This document shows, piece by piece, positions 55,532 through 64,000 of a stretch of 64,000 nucleotides of DNA. Source of the stretch: Aphidius gifuensis (lineage: Eukaryota > Arthropoda > Insecta > Hymenoptera > Braconidae); contig NC_057792.1 of NCBI RefSeq assembly GCF_014905175.1, forward strand, positions 11,511,321 through 11,575,320, given 5' to 3'. The notes beneath the pieces are model-generated. The model saw nothing but the letters and a program-made list of their open reading frames with translations. It ran no database searches and had not been told where the DNA came from. Numbering within the stretch: position 1 is the stretch's first letter; each line of letters starts with the position of its first letter. Both the position numbers and the translations under genes were made by a program.

Positions 55532-56599
55532 TTATGAAATAATTGGTCGTACAACTTTTTCAATATCTGCTCTACATATAACACATTTTTTTAAATCAGT
55601 TGAACAATTTCCACAAGAAACAAAATGTCTACATGGTAAAAATAATATACCTAAATTTTTTTCAAAACAAATTTTACATTTGAATTCAATATCTTCATCT
55701 ATACTGTGGTAATCCGTAGGTATATTTCTCATAATGACTATTGAGTTCGATTCGATTGTCAAACTTTCTGCTTCTTCCTCATCGTCTGATGGTTGATCAT
55801 CGGTTTGAGGTATTTTAAAATGATCAATAAATTCTTGTCCTTTGATAACACGTACAAAATAACATTCTTTAAAATAACGTGCATGTTCTTCCCATGGATC
55901 TTCATTTGGGAGCCAATCTTTTATACCATTACCACAGTGATAACACTGAACGTAGTCACCAATACCAGTGTAGAAAAATCCGGCCTCAGCTAGCTTTTCT
56001 TTTGTCTGGCTCATGTGCCTAGGCCAATATCCATATGATTTCAGGCGTACGTCATAAGTCAAGTATTGTCGAACCTTGGCAGTTTTAACATCAATCTCAG
56101 GCTGTGGATCAGGGTACGGTGGTGGTGCATAATCAAAAAGACTTAAAAATTCTCGATGTTCAAGTCTTGATACCGCAGCTGAATAATATGAATAACGGAA
56201 TGACGGTGAAATTACAGGAGAAATATTTTTCCGATAAGGGTAGTAAGTAGGTACAGCCACGGTGTCAGGGTGGATGCCCACAGGGACATTTCCACATGGT
56301 ATTCGGCGCACAAATCTACAGCTTGGTTTGTTTCGATGATGTTCAAGCCAAGGATTATCACCCAAAGTCCAATCGTTAATTTTAACTCCACATTCAAAAC
56401 AACATTCAAAGTTACCAACTCCGGTATAATAGAATCCAGCAGAAGCCAATTCAAAAATATCTAAAAGATGAGCTAACGGCCATGTTTCAAAACTTTCACG
56501 GCGATTGGATTCTACACGATACATCAATCTTTTACCACGTTCAAACCAAGTGCGTTTTTCGATGTGTTCTGCCATCACCATGCTTGTTGATGAAGCCAT
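55532..56599 (-). CDS. Inhibitor-of-apoptosis protein (two BIR domains and RING), intact
   Basis: 355 residues, no breaks. BIR1 about 30-98 (CFECGVKINDW, then H and C in LEHHRNKPSC). BIR2 about 177-252 (CYHCGNGIKDW, then EEHARYFKEC). RING about 308-346 (CKICFEKNLGILFLPCRHF, then C..C and CVIC). This is the layout of baculovirus and insect IAPs, which bind caspases or IAP antagonists and ubiquitinate them, acting in the cytoplasm. It lies between the protease and the envelope gene, in the same orientation, so it travels with the Polinton. It is one of the few long unbroken frames in this copy, hinting at selection or recent acquisition. A host origin by capture is likely. Confidence 0.95.
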   Translation of the reverse strand: MASSTSMVMAEHIEKRTWFERGKRLMYRVESNRRESFETWPLAHLLDIFELASAGFYYTGVGNFECCFECGVKINDWTLGDNPWLEHHRNKPSCRFVRRIPCGNVPVGIHPDTVAVPTYYPYRKNISPVISPSFRYSYYSAAVSRLEHREFLSLFDYAPPPYPDPQPEIDVKTAKVRQYLTYDVRLKSYGYWPRHMSQTKEKLAEAGFFYTGIGDYVQCYHCGNGIKDWLPNEDPWEEHARYFKECYFVRVIKGQEFIDHFKIPQTDDQPSDDEEEAESLTIESNSIVIMRNIPTDYHSIDEDIEFKCKICFEKNLGILFLPCRHFVSCGNCSTDLKKCVICRADIEKVVRPIIS

Positions 56600-56714
56600 T
56601 TTTTAAAACTAAACATCTATTTTAGAATTCTCTTTATATATATTTTTTAAAAATTAGAGGGAATAATTCAAACAAAAAACAATTTTATTTATTTTACTTT
56701 ATTTATTTCGTTAT

Positions 56715-57251
56715 TCAACGAAATTTACAATGAGAATGTTGTACAGTTGCACCACTACCTCGGTGAAAATGGAAACGCTTATTTTTAAATATATTTTTTT
56801 TTTTAATCAGTTTTTTATACATTGTCATTATAGTACTGTCGTTGAGTTTAGTATCGTCTCCAAACAGCCGTTGGAAACTCGAAAGATTTCCGCCATTGGA
56901 AAACCAATGTAGAGCAACAATGCAATAGCAACCACACACATTAGACGAAAAATCTTGAAGCCTTTTATTATTATACTCGTAACAGACAGTGTTTCTTCTA
57001 AGGACATAGCTGAAGCGAGGATCGGTAGGTCTTTGTCCAAAACTATCGAAGTATATTCCATAGCCAAAATGATCGATAAATAATGCGACCCAATGAAATC
57101 CTGGCTGGTTATGATTGTCTGTATTTGCAATTATTGCACACGGCTTTGGCCAGACAAAAGGAAGTTTGTCTACAGGATAAATTCCACCAACAGAGATATC
57201 TGTATACGGTAAAGCTCTAGCTAGCTGTTGAGTATCCATGAGATGAATCAC
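56715..57251 (-). CDS. Adenain-like cysteine protease, lineage 2
   Basis: 178 residues. Triad candidates: H in GFHWVALF, D in IYFDSFGQ, C in VCGCYCIVAL. Start MIHLMDTQQLARAL; a shorter start at the second Met (MDTQQLARALPYT) is more like the family. The C-terminal tail is basic (KKKNIFKNKRFHFHRG). Role: maturation cleavage of capsid and core precursors. Diverged from the lineage-1 protease but with the same motif order. Confidence 0.9.
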   Translation of the reverse strand: MIHLMDTQQLARALPYTDISVGGIYPVDKLPFVWPKPCAIIANTDNHNQPGFHWVALFIDHFGYGIYFDSFGQRPTDPRFSYVLRRNTVCYEYNNKRLQDFSSNVCGCYCIVALHWFSNGGNLSSFQRLFGDDTKLNDSTIMTMYKKLIKKKNIFKNKRFHFHRGSGATVQHSHCKFR

Positions 57252-57306
57252 GCTATCCTGCGCTGCTTAGACTAATATATATTTTTATTTTCACTCTTCT
57301 TTATAT

Positions 57307-58623
57307 TTAATTACTATAATCCATTATAACTTGACGGCTGGAGTCTATTTCAATAATATTATCATATTCGGCATGAACAAGACAATTAACGACTTGTGCC
57401 AAAGCTTCACTGAAGCGTACTTCAATACGTAGACTACGACTCTTAATTAAGTTCCAATGACCAGCACTATGTGCGGAAAGATCTGGTGTTAAGTCAAAAG
57501 CAAATAACGTATAACCTTTTCTATAGCTATCTCTATCTATTTGCATGCCATGGTCTCCAAAATGAATACCAGTACCAGAAAAAAGTGTGTGGTATGCCTC
57601 AGCATCAAATATATTATTGGAAAATGTAGGCTGCAACGGTTTTCCAGGTATTTGTTTACCATCGACGTAGAGACATAGAAAATTTATATTAAAGTGTTGG
57701 AAGTAGAATGGATTATGGAGCCTATTACCATTGAAGCCCCGGTTATCAACAAATCCAATAACAACTCGCTTAGGCAAAGTACCAATAATAATATTGTCGA
57801 GACAATTTCCAAGGATTCCTGCGGTGAGTAAAAAACTCTTGACCTCCACTCTAGTAAGGGGATATTTAGCTGTCGTTTTCGCTAAGGCTTTTGCATGAGC
57901 AATCATAATATGAGGATTTAGCTTGACTCGGCGTACAAGACGCTTCTAATATTTGTATTTTATAATCCTTGTCGTTTGAGGCATCCATTAAACAAAATTC
58001 TTGTTTTGACCGTGTGAGATTAATTTTCATTTCAATCCCGTTCAATAAAAATTTTTCCTGGTTAAATACATCAACATGTAAATGCCCAATCATCTCAAAT
58101 TGTTTTCCGGCATTTGTATGAACACATCTGGCAACTAAGCCTTCATTTTTTGCATCTGCAGCAACAACACTATTTGTATTCATACGTCCAGGAGTGTCAG
58201 GATACCATAACGCTAGTTGAAGATGACTATTTGTTGCATCCTAAGAATTGTTTCAATGTATGCTCTGTAAGGATATGTGCTATTTGAAGCTGATACTAAT
58301 TTTTGATTGAATAATACATCAACTTTTTGAAAGAGACTGTGGAGTGTCAAATTAACTGGCCCTACAGCGTCAGTTGCCGGTGCTGCTGCCCCATTTTTAT
58401 CCACAATCTTAGCACGAATTTTTAACAGTGTATGTGGTAAGTCTATATATTCCTCACTTGTTCCAGGTACATGAAATTCGATTTGCGAATCATCACTCAT
58501 TGAACTAATAGGATTGTAATAAGCCCATGTAGAATCTTCGATCGTTGTTTGTGTTGGAGGTATTGTAAATAAGTCAAGCTCCGACTTTGTACACTCACAC
58601 GAATTATTATGTAAAAAAGACAT
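57307..58623 (-). pseudogene. Major capsid protein (double jelly-roll), lineage 2, two frameshifts
   Basis: N-terminal block 58213-58623 contains IEFHVPGTSEEYIDL and VGPVNLTLHSLFQKVDV, the hallmark of the common Polinton capsid. The middle block (57866-58183) and C-terminal block (57307-57906) are in other frames. Breaks are near 58235 and 57895-57905. Total span is about 1.3 kb, a little short for the family. It would form the trimeric hexon-like capsomers. No repaired version is given. Confidence 0.92.
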
Positions 58624-58629
58624 GGTTAT

Positions 58630-59214
58630 TTAAGAAAAAATATCGTACACGTTACGTTTATTTTTCTTTTTTATTGATCTTTTTCTTTTATTATTTTTCT
58701 TTATATTTTTCCTCTTTTTTTTACCACCACCTTTCTGGACTCTAGAACGAGATTTTTGCTTCTTGACGCGTGGACGACCACTACCTTTCTGATTACGTTT
58801 TTTCTTCATCACACCCTTTTGTTTATTAATACCAGAGCCTTTTTGAATATTTTTTCGACGCCGCTTTTTCTTATGACTACTGCTCCCACCCCCACGGTTA
58901 TTCCACAATGTTTCTAAATTATCTACTGCTTTACGTTTGAGTCGGTGACCAGATTCTTTTAATCGTGTCTCTAATGATTTTTTAAAATCAGATTTATGGG
59001 TTAGTACATCATCCAATACACTAACTCCAGCCTGCCACAACTCTTCACCAACAGGTTTAGCTACTCTTTGTAATATAGGATATACTGTTCTATACAATCC
59101 CTTGAGAAAACCTCCAACACCGTTTCCTCGCTGATTATAAGTAATGCATTGACGTTGATGAGTTGTTACACCACCACCGACTTGATTGTCATAATACTTT
59201 AAATACATTGACAT
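58630..59214 (-). CDS. Lys/Arg-rich virion core-type protein
   Basis: 194 residues. The N-terminal part includes GNGVGGFLKGLYRTVYPILQ, a glycine-rich amphipathic motif found in a conserved Polinton protein that sits beside the capsid genes. From about residue 110 it is a low-complexity basic tail (repeated KKKRNQKGSGRP and QKGGGKKKRKN), suited to DNA condensation or membrane binding. Similarity in character to adenovirus core proteins is an analogy, not a demonstrated homology. The stop lies a few bases before the capsid start. Confidence 0.75.
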   Translation of the reverse strand: MSMYLKYYDNQVGGGVTTHQRQCITYNQRGNGVGGFLKGLYRTVYPILQRVAKPVGEELWQAGVSVLDDVLTHKSDFKKSLETRLKESGHRLKRKAVDNLETLWNNRGGGSSSHKKKRRRKNIQKGSGINKQKGVMKKKRNQKGSGRPRVKKQKSRSRVQKGGGKKKRKNIKKNNKRKRSIKKKNKRNVYDIFS

Positions 59215-59216
59215 AA

Positions 59217-59963
59217 TTAATCAATTTTTTGAAAATGAACCGTCATGGTCGAAAGGTCATCCCCAAATAAGACTATGTGGTCATTAGAACCTTTTATAAT
59301 ACATGATATTGTTTGAAAAGTCTGTTGAATTACTGGTAAATAATAAGGCTGGAAATTCACATTATAATTCCCACCATACTTATATTCATTACTATCAAAA
59401 ATTCTTAAAACTTGTTTATTTTTATCACTTATAATATATGGTGAACAAATATCACAATAAACATACAATAAGTTTGGCAATGCTCTCAACAAACTGGCTG
59501 GTTTTTCACTAAGACGTATAACAATTTTTTTGGAAAATAATAATCCACACTCTATGTAATTAAAGCCTAGAATATCTGACAATTTAGCACAGGTTTCACC
59601 ACAAATTTTTTTTATACTGGTAAAGCGTGTTTGGGAATTAAATTTGAATTCAAAATGTTGATTCAGTATTTTATCTCCATTCAAGGCATTAATTATTGCC
59701 TCAGTATTTTGATAAACGCCATGAGGTAAAAATATCGTAATACCCCCAGACTGTGTTACATCAACACCTATACAACCTTCTTGAGGGTAGACATGTAAAA
59801 AACCGATAGGTATATTTATATCACAGAGACCAACAACCCACTCGCCCTCCAAATTGATTTCACGTGGTAGTTGTATACTAAATTCTGATGCATTATTATT
59901 AGGATAAAATTCAGTACTTTTGTTACTAACAAGTGTGAGGTAAAAATTTCTGTCATTATTCAT
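59217..59963 (-). CDS. Minor capsid (penton-type) protein, lineage 2
   Basis: 248 residues, open throughout. FYLTLVSNKSTEFYPNNNAS then FSIQLPREINLEGEWVVGL is the standard Polinton minor capsid N-terminus; the latter part is also conserved (YLPVIQQTFQTISC). Single jelly-roll, vertex protein. Its ATG overlaps the integrase stop (ATGA, 59960-59963). Confidence 0.92.
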   Translation of the reverse strand: MNNDRNFYLTLVSNKSTEFYPNNNASEFSIQLPREINLEGEWVVGLCDINIPIGFLHVYPQEGCIGVDVTQSGGITIFLPHGVYQNTEAIINALNGDKILNQHFEFKFNSQTRFTSIKKICGETCAKLSDILGFNYIECGLLFSKKIVIRLSEKPASLLRALPNLLYVYCDICSPYIISDKNKQVLRIFDSNEYKYGGNYNVNFQPYYLPVIQQTFQTISCIIKGSNDHIVLFGDDLSTMTVHFQKID

Positions 59964-61100
59964 TGTAGATTACTTGCAGGAATCCAGCTATCAAATTTCG
60001 ATGGCCAATCCAGCCAGTGTACAAAATATTCTTTTCGCTTGCCTTTACCACGTGTTTTTAGAATTTTTCGATTTTAAATACACTTTCTTCAATGTTTTGT
60101 TAACTGAAGTCAATTCAACCTCATAAAACATACCATCAATAACTTCACCAGCTAAATCGGCTAACTCATAAATTGGTTTGCCTTGACGTGATGTAGCTTT
60201 CGTTATTTTAAATATTTCCTGAGACCATGAAGGGGTATATCCTTTCTGGAATTCACCTTTCGCTGTACTGATGCGCACACGGTCATTTACTTTATATTTA
60301 AATCGATCAACTATTTTTTCATCATCATAACGACTTTCTATATTTTTTCTAACGATTTCTAAATTATTTATCGTCACTGCAGCTGGTGTCATTTTAATCG
60401 ATGTATGAATAGAATTATTGTACCCATCGACAATTTGTTGTAATATATCTATATATTTATGTGTTCTTTTATGTTGAAAATAACGCCAAATACGTTCTTT
60501 TATTGTACGTATTACGCGTTCTACAATTGATGCTTTTATGTCCGGATTTCTTGCCACTCGAAAATAAATATTAGCATCGCTTAACATCTTTTGGATAATT
60601 TTGTTTTTAAACTCACTTCCAGAATCGGTCTGTAAAAAAACAGGCATACGGCCATTGCTCTTTTTAAATATACGTTCAAATCCTGAACATACTTCAGGAC
60701 CGGTTTTATTTTTTAATGGTTCAATCCATAAAAATTTACTAAATACATCAATAACAACAAGTAAGAAAGTTATACCATTATTTTCTGATTTTATACTTTG
60801 CAAATCTGCTAAATCAGCTTCCCAAACAGAATCGATGCCTGATACATTATAATGTAAACGCGGAAATTTACGTTTGACAGGTTTGTGTAATGTATACGCG
60901 TCTTGTGAATTTAAATACTCTTTTATTTTATCGCTTAAATCTGGATATTTTGCTACAATATTACGTGCACCAGTATAAGCAACAGGATTTGATAAATCAT
61001 AATAAATATTTGCAATGGGTGTATTATTTTTTATATTTTTCTCATTAGTATTTATGAGGTCTTTTTTGACTTTTTCTTTTCGGGGCTTAGTCTTTGCCAT
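59960..61100 (-). pseudogene. Integrase with chromodomain, lineage 2, late frameshift
   Basis: Catalytic core intact in the frame 60045-61100: D in VWEADLADL, D in LQTDSGSEF, E in ASIVERVIR. N-terminal helical domain present (AYTGARNIVAKYPDLSDKI). SH3-like NDRVRISTAKG follows. The frame then stops at 60045, but the chromodomain (EYFVHWLDWPSKFDSWI) continues in another frame to a TGA at 59960-59962. The break lies near 60050-60065 in an A-rich run. Integration activity would probably survive loss of the chromodomain, but targeting might change. Confidence 0.9.
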
Positions 61101-61828
61101 GATACTTCAGGTTCACCACTAGTAGTTGGTTGCTCACCATCCGGAAATTGCGGCTCAAGTCTTTTACTAACTCTGTGATTTGGGCGGTCGGCTAATGGCG
61201 TTGAAAACAATATTGTCTCTTCATCATCTTCATCTTCTGAAATGATAGGTGACTTCCAGAAATTGTCATTACCTACAAAATTACGTGGAGTATTTATACC
61301 ACGGAGAAACTTTGCAAATTCTTCTTGACCAACAGCATTATGACTTTTACGATAACGTAAAGCATCATTCAATAAATCAACAATATTTGTATTGGGTATT
61401 TTATTGTTGTTTATACTTTGTGTCCAGATTTATCCCATTTGAAACGCTTATCTATATCCGCAGTGTTAATATGATCAATTAATGCCTTAGCTTTTGCTGA
61501 TATCGCGGAGGAACACTTTTATTATATTCTCGACAGGGTACGATGAATCCTCTGTAGTATCATCGATATCTTTATATGTTAATTTTGTATGTGGTCTGTC
61601 ACCATCACTATTAAAAAATAAAAATCGCCTAAATAACTCACGATATTCACTCCATTTTTCAGCATCATTTTTAGAAGAATTTAAAATTTTTGTAAGTTCT
61701 TTATCAAGCCGTGATGTTGGATCCCCCGGTGTTTGGATACTTGTTAATGCATGATTTTCATTTTCAAGCGACTTGAGTTTATTTATAGAATCGTGAGGTA
61801 CGAGGGCCATCTTACGTGTATGCTCCAT
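61052..61828 (-). pseudogene. Conserved Polinton linker protein, lineage 2, frameshifted
   Basis: N-terminal block 61487-61828 (starts MEHTRKMALVPHDSINKL) and C-terminal block 61052-61372 (starts MNDALRYRKSHNAVGQ) are the two ends of one protein family known from Polintons; recognisable sequence also lies between them in a third frame (61373-61490). The middle part NAVGQEEFAKFLRGINTPR and the acidic run SEDEDDEE are visible. The last 49 bases overlap the integrase start. Positional counterpart of the lineage-1 protein at 3266-4180. Function unknown. Confidence 0.75.
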
Positions 61829-61831
61829 ATT

Positions 61832-62188
61832 TTACGCCAAATTTTTAAATAAAAGATTTATTATAGGCGTAATTAATAAGGCTAAAATACCAATACAATG
61901 CTTTATGATAATTTTCTTTTTAGATGCCCAACTTATTTTTGAAATTAATTGTCTCAAAATTTTCTTATATTTTTTTAGCTTCCTTTTTTCCTTATCTTTT
62001 ATTGGTAAAACCCCTTTCAAATAATTCAAAATGATTTCACAAATACAATGAATAAATTTAGAATCACTGTGTTGAAGTATTGCTCGACGCTGTTTTGGAT
62101 TAGCATGAACAAGTGATGTTAATAATATTGTATTTTTCCGATCAAATGGTATTCTCAAAGGCACCCGCTTTGGTGTGTTGTCAGACAT
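61832..62188 (-). CDS. Small conserved Polinton protein with C-terminal membrane segment
   Basis: 118 residues. The middle region FIHCICEIILNYLKGVLPI followed by a lysine-rich helix is shared with many Polinton-type elements. The C-terminus GILALLITPIINLLF is a likely membrane anchor. The ATG overlaps the ATPase stop (ATAATG). Role unknown; virion membrane or holin-like ideas are speculative. Confidence 0.75.
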   Translation of the reverse strand: MSDNTPKRVPLRIPFDRKNTILLTSLVHANPKQRRAILQHSDSKFIHCICEIILNYLKGVLPIKDKEKRKLKKYKKILRQLISKISWASKKKIIIKHCIGILALLITPIINLLFKNLA

Positions 62189-62871
62189 TATAGATGTACA
62201 ACTGGTAAATTTAAAGATGGATCACTATTATTTATATCACGTACTTGTTTTGGGACATACACATAATTTACAGGGTCACTAGGAAAAATACATGTCCTAA
62301 TACGAATGTTTTCAGGTGTTGACTGATTCAAATCAATTAATAAGTAACCATGTGGCGCTGATGTAGCATCTAAATAAGCTTCTTGAATAAATTTTGTATT
62401 CAATGGGGATATTTGTCTAGCAAGATGAGAAATTTGAGCTTTGTCACGAGGATTTTTGAAAACAACAATATAATTTGTATTCAAAGAAATTTCACTATAA
62501 AATTTTCCCCCATGGAATAAATTTTGTGATAATAATAATACACTTAAATTACGGTGATGTGAACCCTTGGTAAATATATCTAATACAGATGAACCACTAC
62601 TACTTTCACGCATTAAATCATCCATTATGATTAACTTTTTTTTTTTAATATCATTAAAATCTTTCATGTCTGGTAACCCTTCTTGAAATTCAACATTTTT
62701 ATATTCAGTATACACAGGTTGCCATTCGGCGTAATATAGAATAATACGGTCAAATTCAGTATCACATAATCCCGATAATTCTTTTAAGAAACGTTTAGTC
62801 CAAACACTTTTACCAGCCCCTGACGGTCCTGAAATAATAATTTTAAATGGATGTGTCATTTGCCAAGCCAT
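62188..62871 (-). CDS. Genome-packaging ATPase, lineage 2
   Basis: Start placed at MAWQMTHPF (62869-62871), because family members begin just before the HPF segment; the frame extends 24 codons further to 62943. Walker A is GPSGAGKSV and Walker B LIIMDDLM. A Ser-rich insertion ESSSGSSV follows. Downstream SVLLLSQNLFH is the expected sensor strand. Intact. Confidence 0.93.
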   Translation of the reverse strand: MAWQMTHPFKIIISGPSGAGKSVWTKRFLKELSGLCDTEFDRIILYYAEWQPVYTEYKNVEFQEGLPDMKDFNDIKKKKLIIMDDLMRESSSGSSVLDIFTKGSHHRNLSVLLLSQNLFHGGKFYSEISLNTNYIVVFKNPRDKAQISHLARQISPLNTKFIQEAYLDATSAPHGYLLIDLNQSTPENIRIRTCIFPSDPVNYVYVPKQVRDINNSDPSLNLPVVHL

Positions 62872-62950
62872 GATGATAACTGAAAAAAAATTTGGTGTGG
62901 GTGTATATTCAATAAAAACATTAAACAATTTATTTTTATTCAAGATTTAT

Positions 62951-64000
62951 TCATATAACATATTTAGCACGTTTATTTACAGTATTATTACATGTATTAT
63001 ACTCAGTCGTTAAGTCCCTAGGTCTTTTTTTACTGGTATTATACAGGCTAGTATTATACTCAGTAGTTAAGCCCCCATGTCTTTTTTTACCGCTATTATA
63101 CATAGTATTATAACCATACGGTAATGTATTATTCATGTTAGCCGTAAATTTCCGTTTCGGCCCGGTAACACGTACAATTTTCGATTCTGATATTGTATGT
63201 ACATCATGTTCTTTAGTTCTACGTATTGAGTCACAAGTTACAATAATTTTGTCGTTTTCACCATCAGTTAAAGTCTTAATACTATCATAATTGACTAATT
63301 TTTGAGCATTAACGTCAAGGCGCACACCTTTTAATTTACATACTTTACTTATTGTACCATCAGGTTTTTCAGCAATATAACTATAAAATTTAGGGCCCCC
63401 AGAAATAAAAGTTTTTATGTAACCACCATCAAGCTCATCAGTGAGATCACCTAAATAATTACCTAATGGCAGTTTATCATTTTCATTCTCAGAAATAAAA
63501 ACTATAGAGTCAGTATCAACATACAATACTCGTGACTGAACTTTATCAAGATATTTGTATAATTCTAAGCGCGCATGCGCAGTCGTGAATGCGCCTAGAA
63601 CTGGATTAGTTGAGCTATCAGTTCTATCACAACTTTCAACATATTTCCAATTGACAAATAGTGTATCATCATCGATAATAGTTATGCAAGAAACTTTAAT
63701 ATTGGCATTTTCAATAATTTTATTAAAATCTTGAATATTTTGAATAATACTGTACATATCCGAAATATTATCCATTGCTAGCCTACCCCAAAGCGAATTC
63801 AAGTTATTTTTACTAACTTGACGTAAACCAGGATTTTTTTCAATTTTCGTAGGATCTAAATCAATTCCCTCTACTTTACTATAATTATCTATGTATGCTT
63901 GTTTTGATGCGTCATCAACGCACTCTACAGGCCAACCACTAGCTTCTTGTTTTATTTTTAAAAATTTATTTATATAACCTGTAAATAGACCACCAGTTCT
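62951..64000 (-). CDS. Family B DNA polymerase, lineage 2, C-terminal part, runs off the window
   Basis: The frame is open to base 64000. Motif B appears as KNNLNSLWGRLA near 63790, motif C as VLYVDTDSIVF near 63515. It is followed by GNYLGDLTDEL and KLKGVRLDV. The C-terminal ~60 residues are unusual: three imperfect repeats around TTEYNT and KKR (GKKRHGGLTTEYNT, SKKRPRDLTTEYNT), Tyr/Asn/Thr rich. Unlike copy A, no break in the visible part. Protein-primed replication is known for the family. Confidence 0.93.
   Translation of the reverse strand, partial: RTGGLFTGYINKFLKIKQEASGWPVECVDDASKQAYIDNYSKVEGIDLDPTKIEKNPGLRQVSKNNLNSLWGRLAMDNISDMYSIIQNIQDFNKIIENANIKVSCITIIDDDTLFVNWKYVESCDRTDSSTNPVLGAFTTAHARLELYKYLDKVQSRVLYVDTDSIVFISENENDKLPLGNYLGDLTDELDGGYIKTFISGGPKFYSYIAEKPDGTISKVCKLKGVRLDVNAQKLVNYDSIKTLTDGENDKIIVTCDSIRRTKEHDVHTISESKIVRVTGPKRKFTANMNNTLPYGYNTMYNSGKKRHGGLTTEYNTSLYNTSKKRPRDLTTEYNTCNNTVNKRAKYVI

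Larger units (their letters stand above)
44215..64000 (-). mobile_element. Lineage-2 virus-like Polinton copy C, reading leftward, extends beyond the window
   Basis: Leftward order: polymerase B, ATPase, small hydrophobic-tail protein, conserved linker protein, integrase, minor capsid, basic protein, major capsid, protease, IAP, F-like envelope, protein Y, protein X, terminal region. Neighbouring genes abut or overlap by a few bases, as in a compact virus genome. The distal end near 44215 is set by the limit of similarity with fragment D; near it, ATGCATGGGTGACGTC occurs twice, about 60 bp apart. A 7.2-kb block of unrelated repeats interrupts the envelope gene. Confidence 0.9.

Noticed and set aside
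55532..56599. Ordinary host IAP gene
   Set aside because: It is intronless, same-strand and tightly packed between the Polinton protease and envelope genes, so it is treated as cargo. A host origin by capture remains likely.
44215..64000. Bracovirus proviral segment
   Set aside because: No segment-excision direct repeat or typical virulence genes such as PTP or ankyrin seen; polymerase, integrase and capsid genes fit a Polinton instead.

Overview
The window looks like AT-rich nuclear DNA from an insect, plausibly a parasitoid wasp; the taxon is an inference from the mobile-element repertoire and I see no host gene that fixes it. Nearly everything here is mobile DNA. The most informative content is four pieces of Polinton/Maverick (adintovirus-like) elements from two lineages, plus a nested stack of retrotransposons and DNA transposons.

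Layout. 1-10220: lineage-1 Polinton copy A, truncated by the window edge (broken DNA polymerase B, integrase, coiled-coil protein, conserved structural-type protein, packaging ATPase, PLA2-domain protein, adenain-like protease, minor capsid, major capsid, a small basic protein, a spliced terminal gene, and a terminal repeat holding a heat-shock-element-like array). 10221-24669: an LTR element with no recognisable gag-pol, whose 5' LTR was cut by Polinton A. It carries a ~180-bp satellite with a tRNA B-box-like motif and a 27-bp repeat array, and hosts a full-length copia element (14756-21491, TSD ATTCT) that itself hosts a 1665-bp non-autonomous hAT element (15090-16754, TSD TTTACGTT). 24670-28663: gene-free foldback elements, a long-TIR MITE and tandem repeats. 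28664-36872: Polinton copy B, a near-identical inverted copy of A, ending in a 100-N gap (36873-36972). 36973-38922: fragment D, the distal end of a lineage-2 Polinton. 38923-44214: repeats and a decayed Gypsy element. 44215-64000: lineage-2 Polinton C, read leftward, with its envelope-like gene split by 7.2 kb of repeats (46870-54060).

How the genes fit together. Both lineages carry protein-primed-type family B polymerase (the A and C copies), integrase with chromodomain, a packaging ATPase, a Ulp1/adenain-type maturation protease, and major and minor capsid proteins, so both are virus-like transposons. Lineage 1 adds a parvovirus-type PLA2 domain. Lineage 2 adds an intact two-BIR plus RING inhibitor-of-apoptosis protein and a fragmented baculovirus-F/errantivirus-type fusion glycoprotein, suggesting a once enveloped, apoptosis-blocking relative. 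Both carry what looks like the same gene family next to the distal terminus. Most genes have frameshifts; some breaks are shared by copies A and B, others lie at homopolymers and could be sequencing errors.
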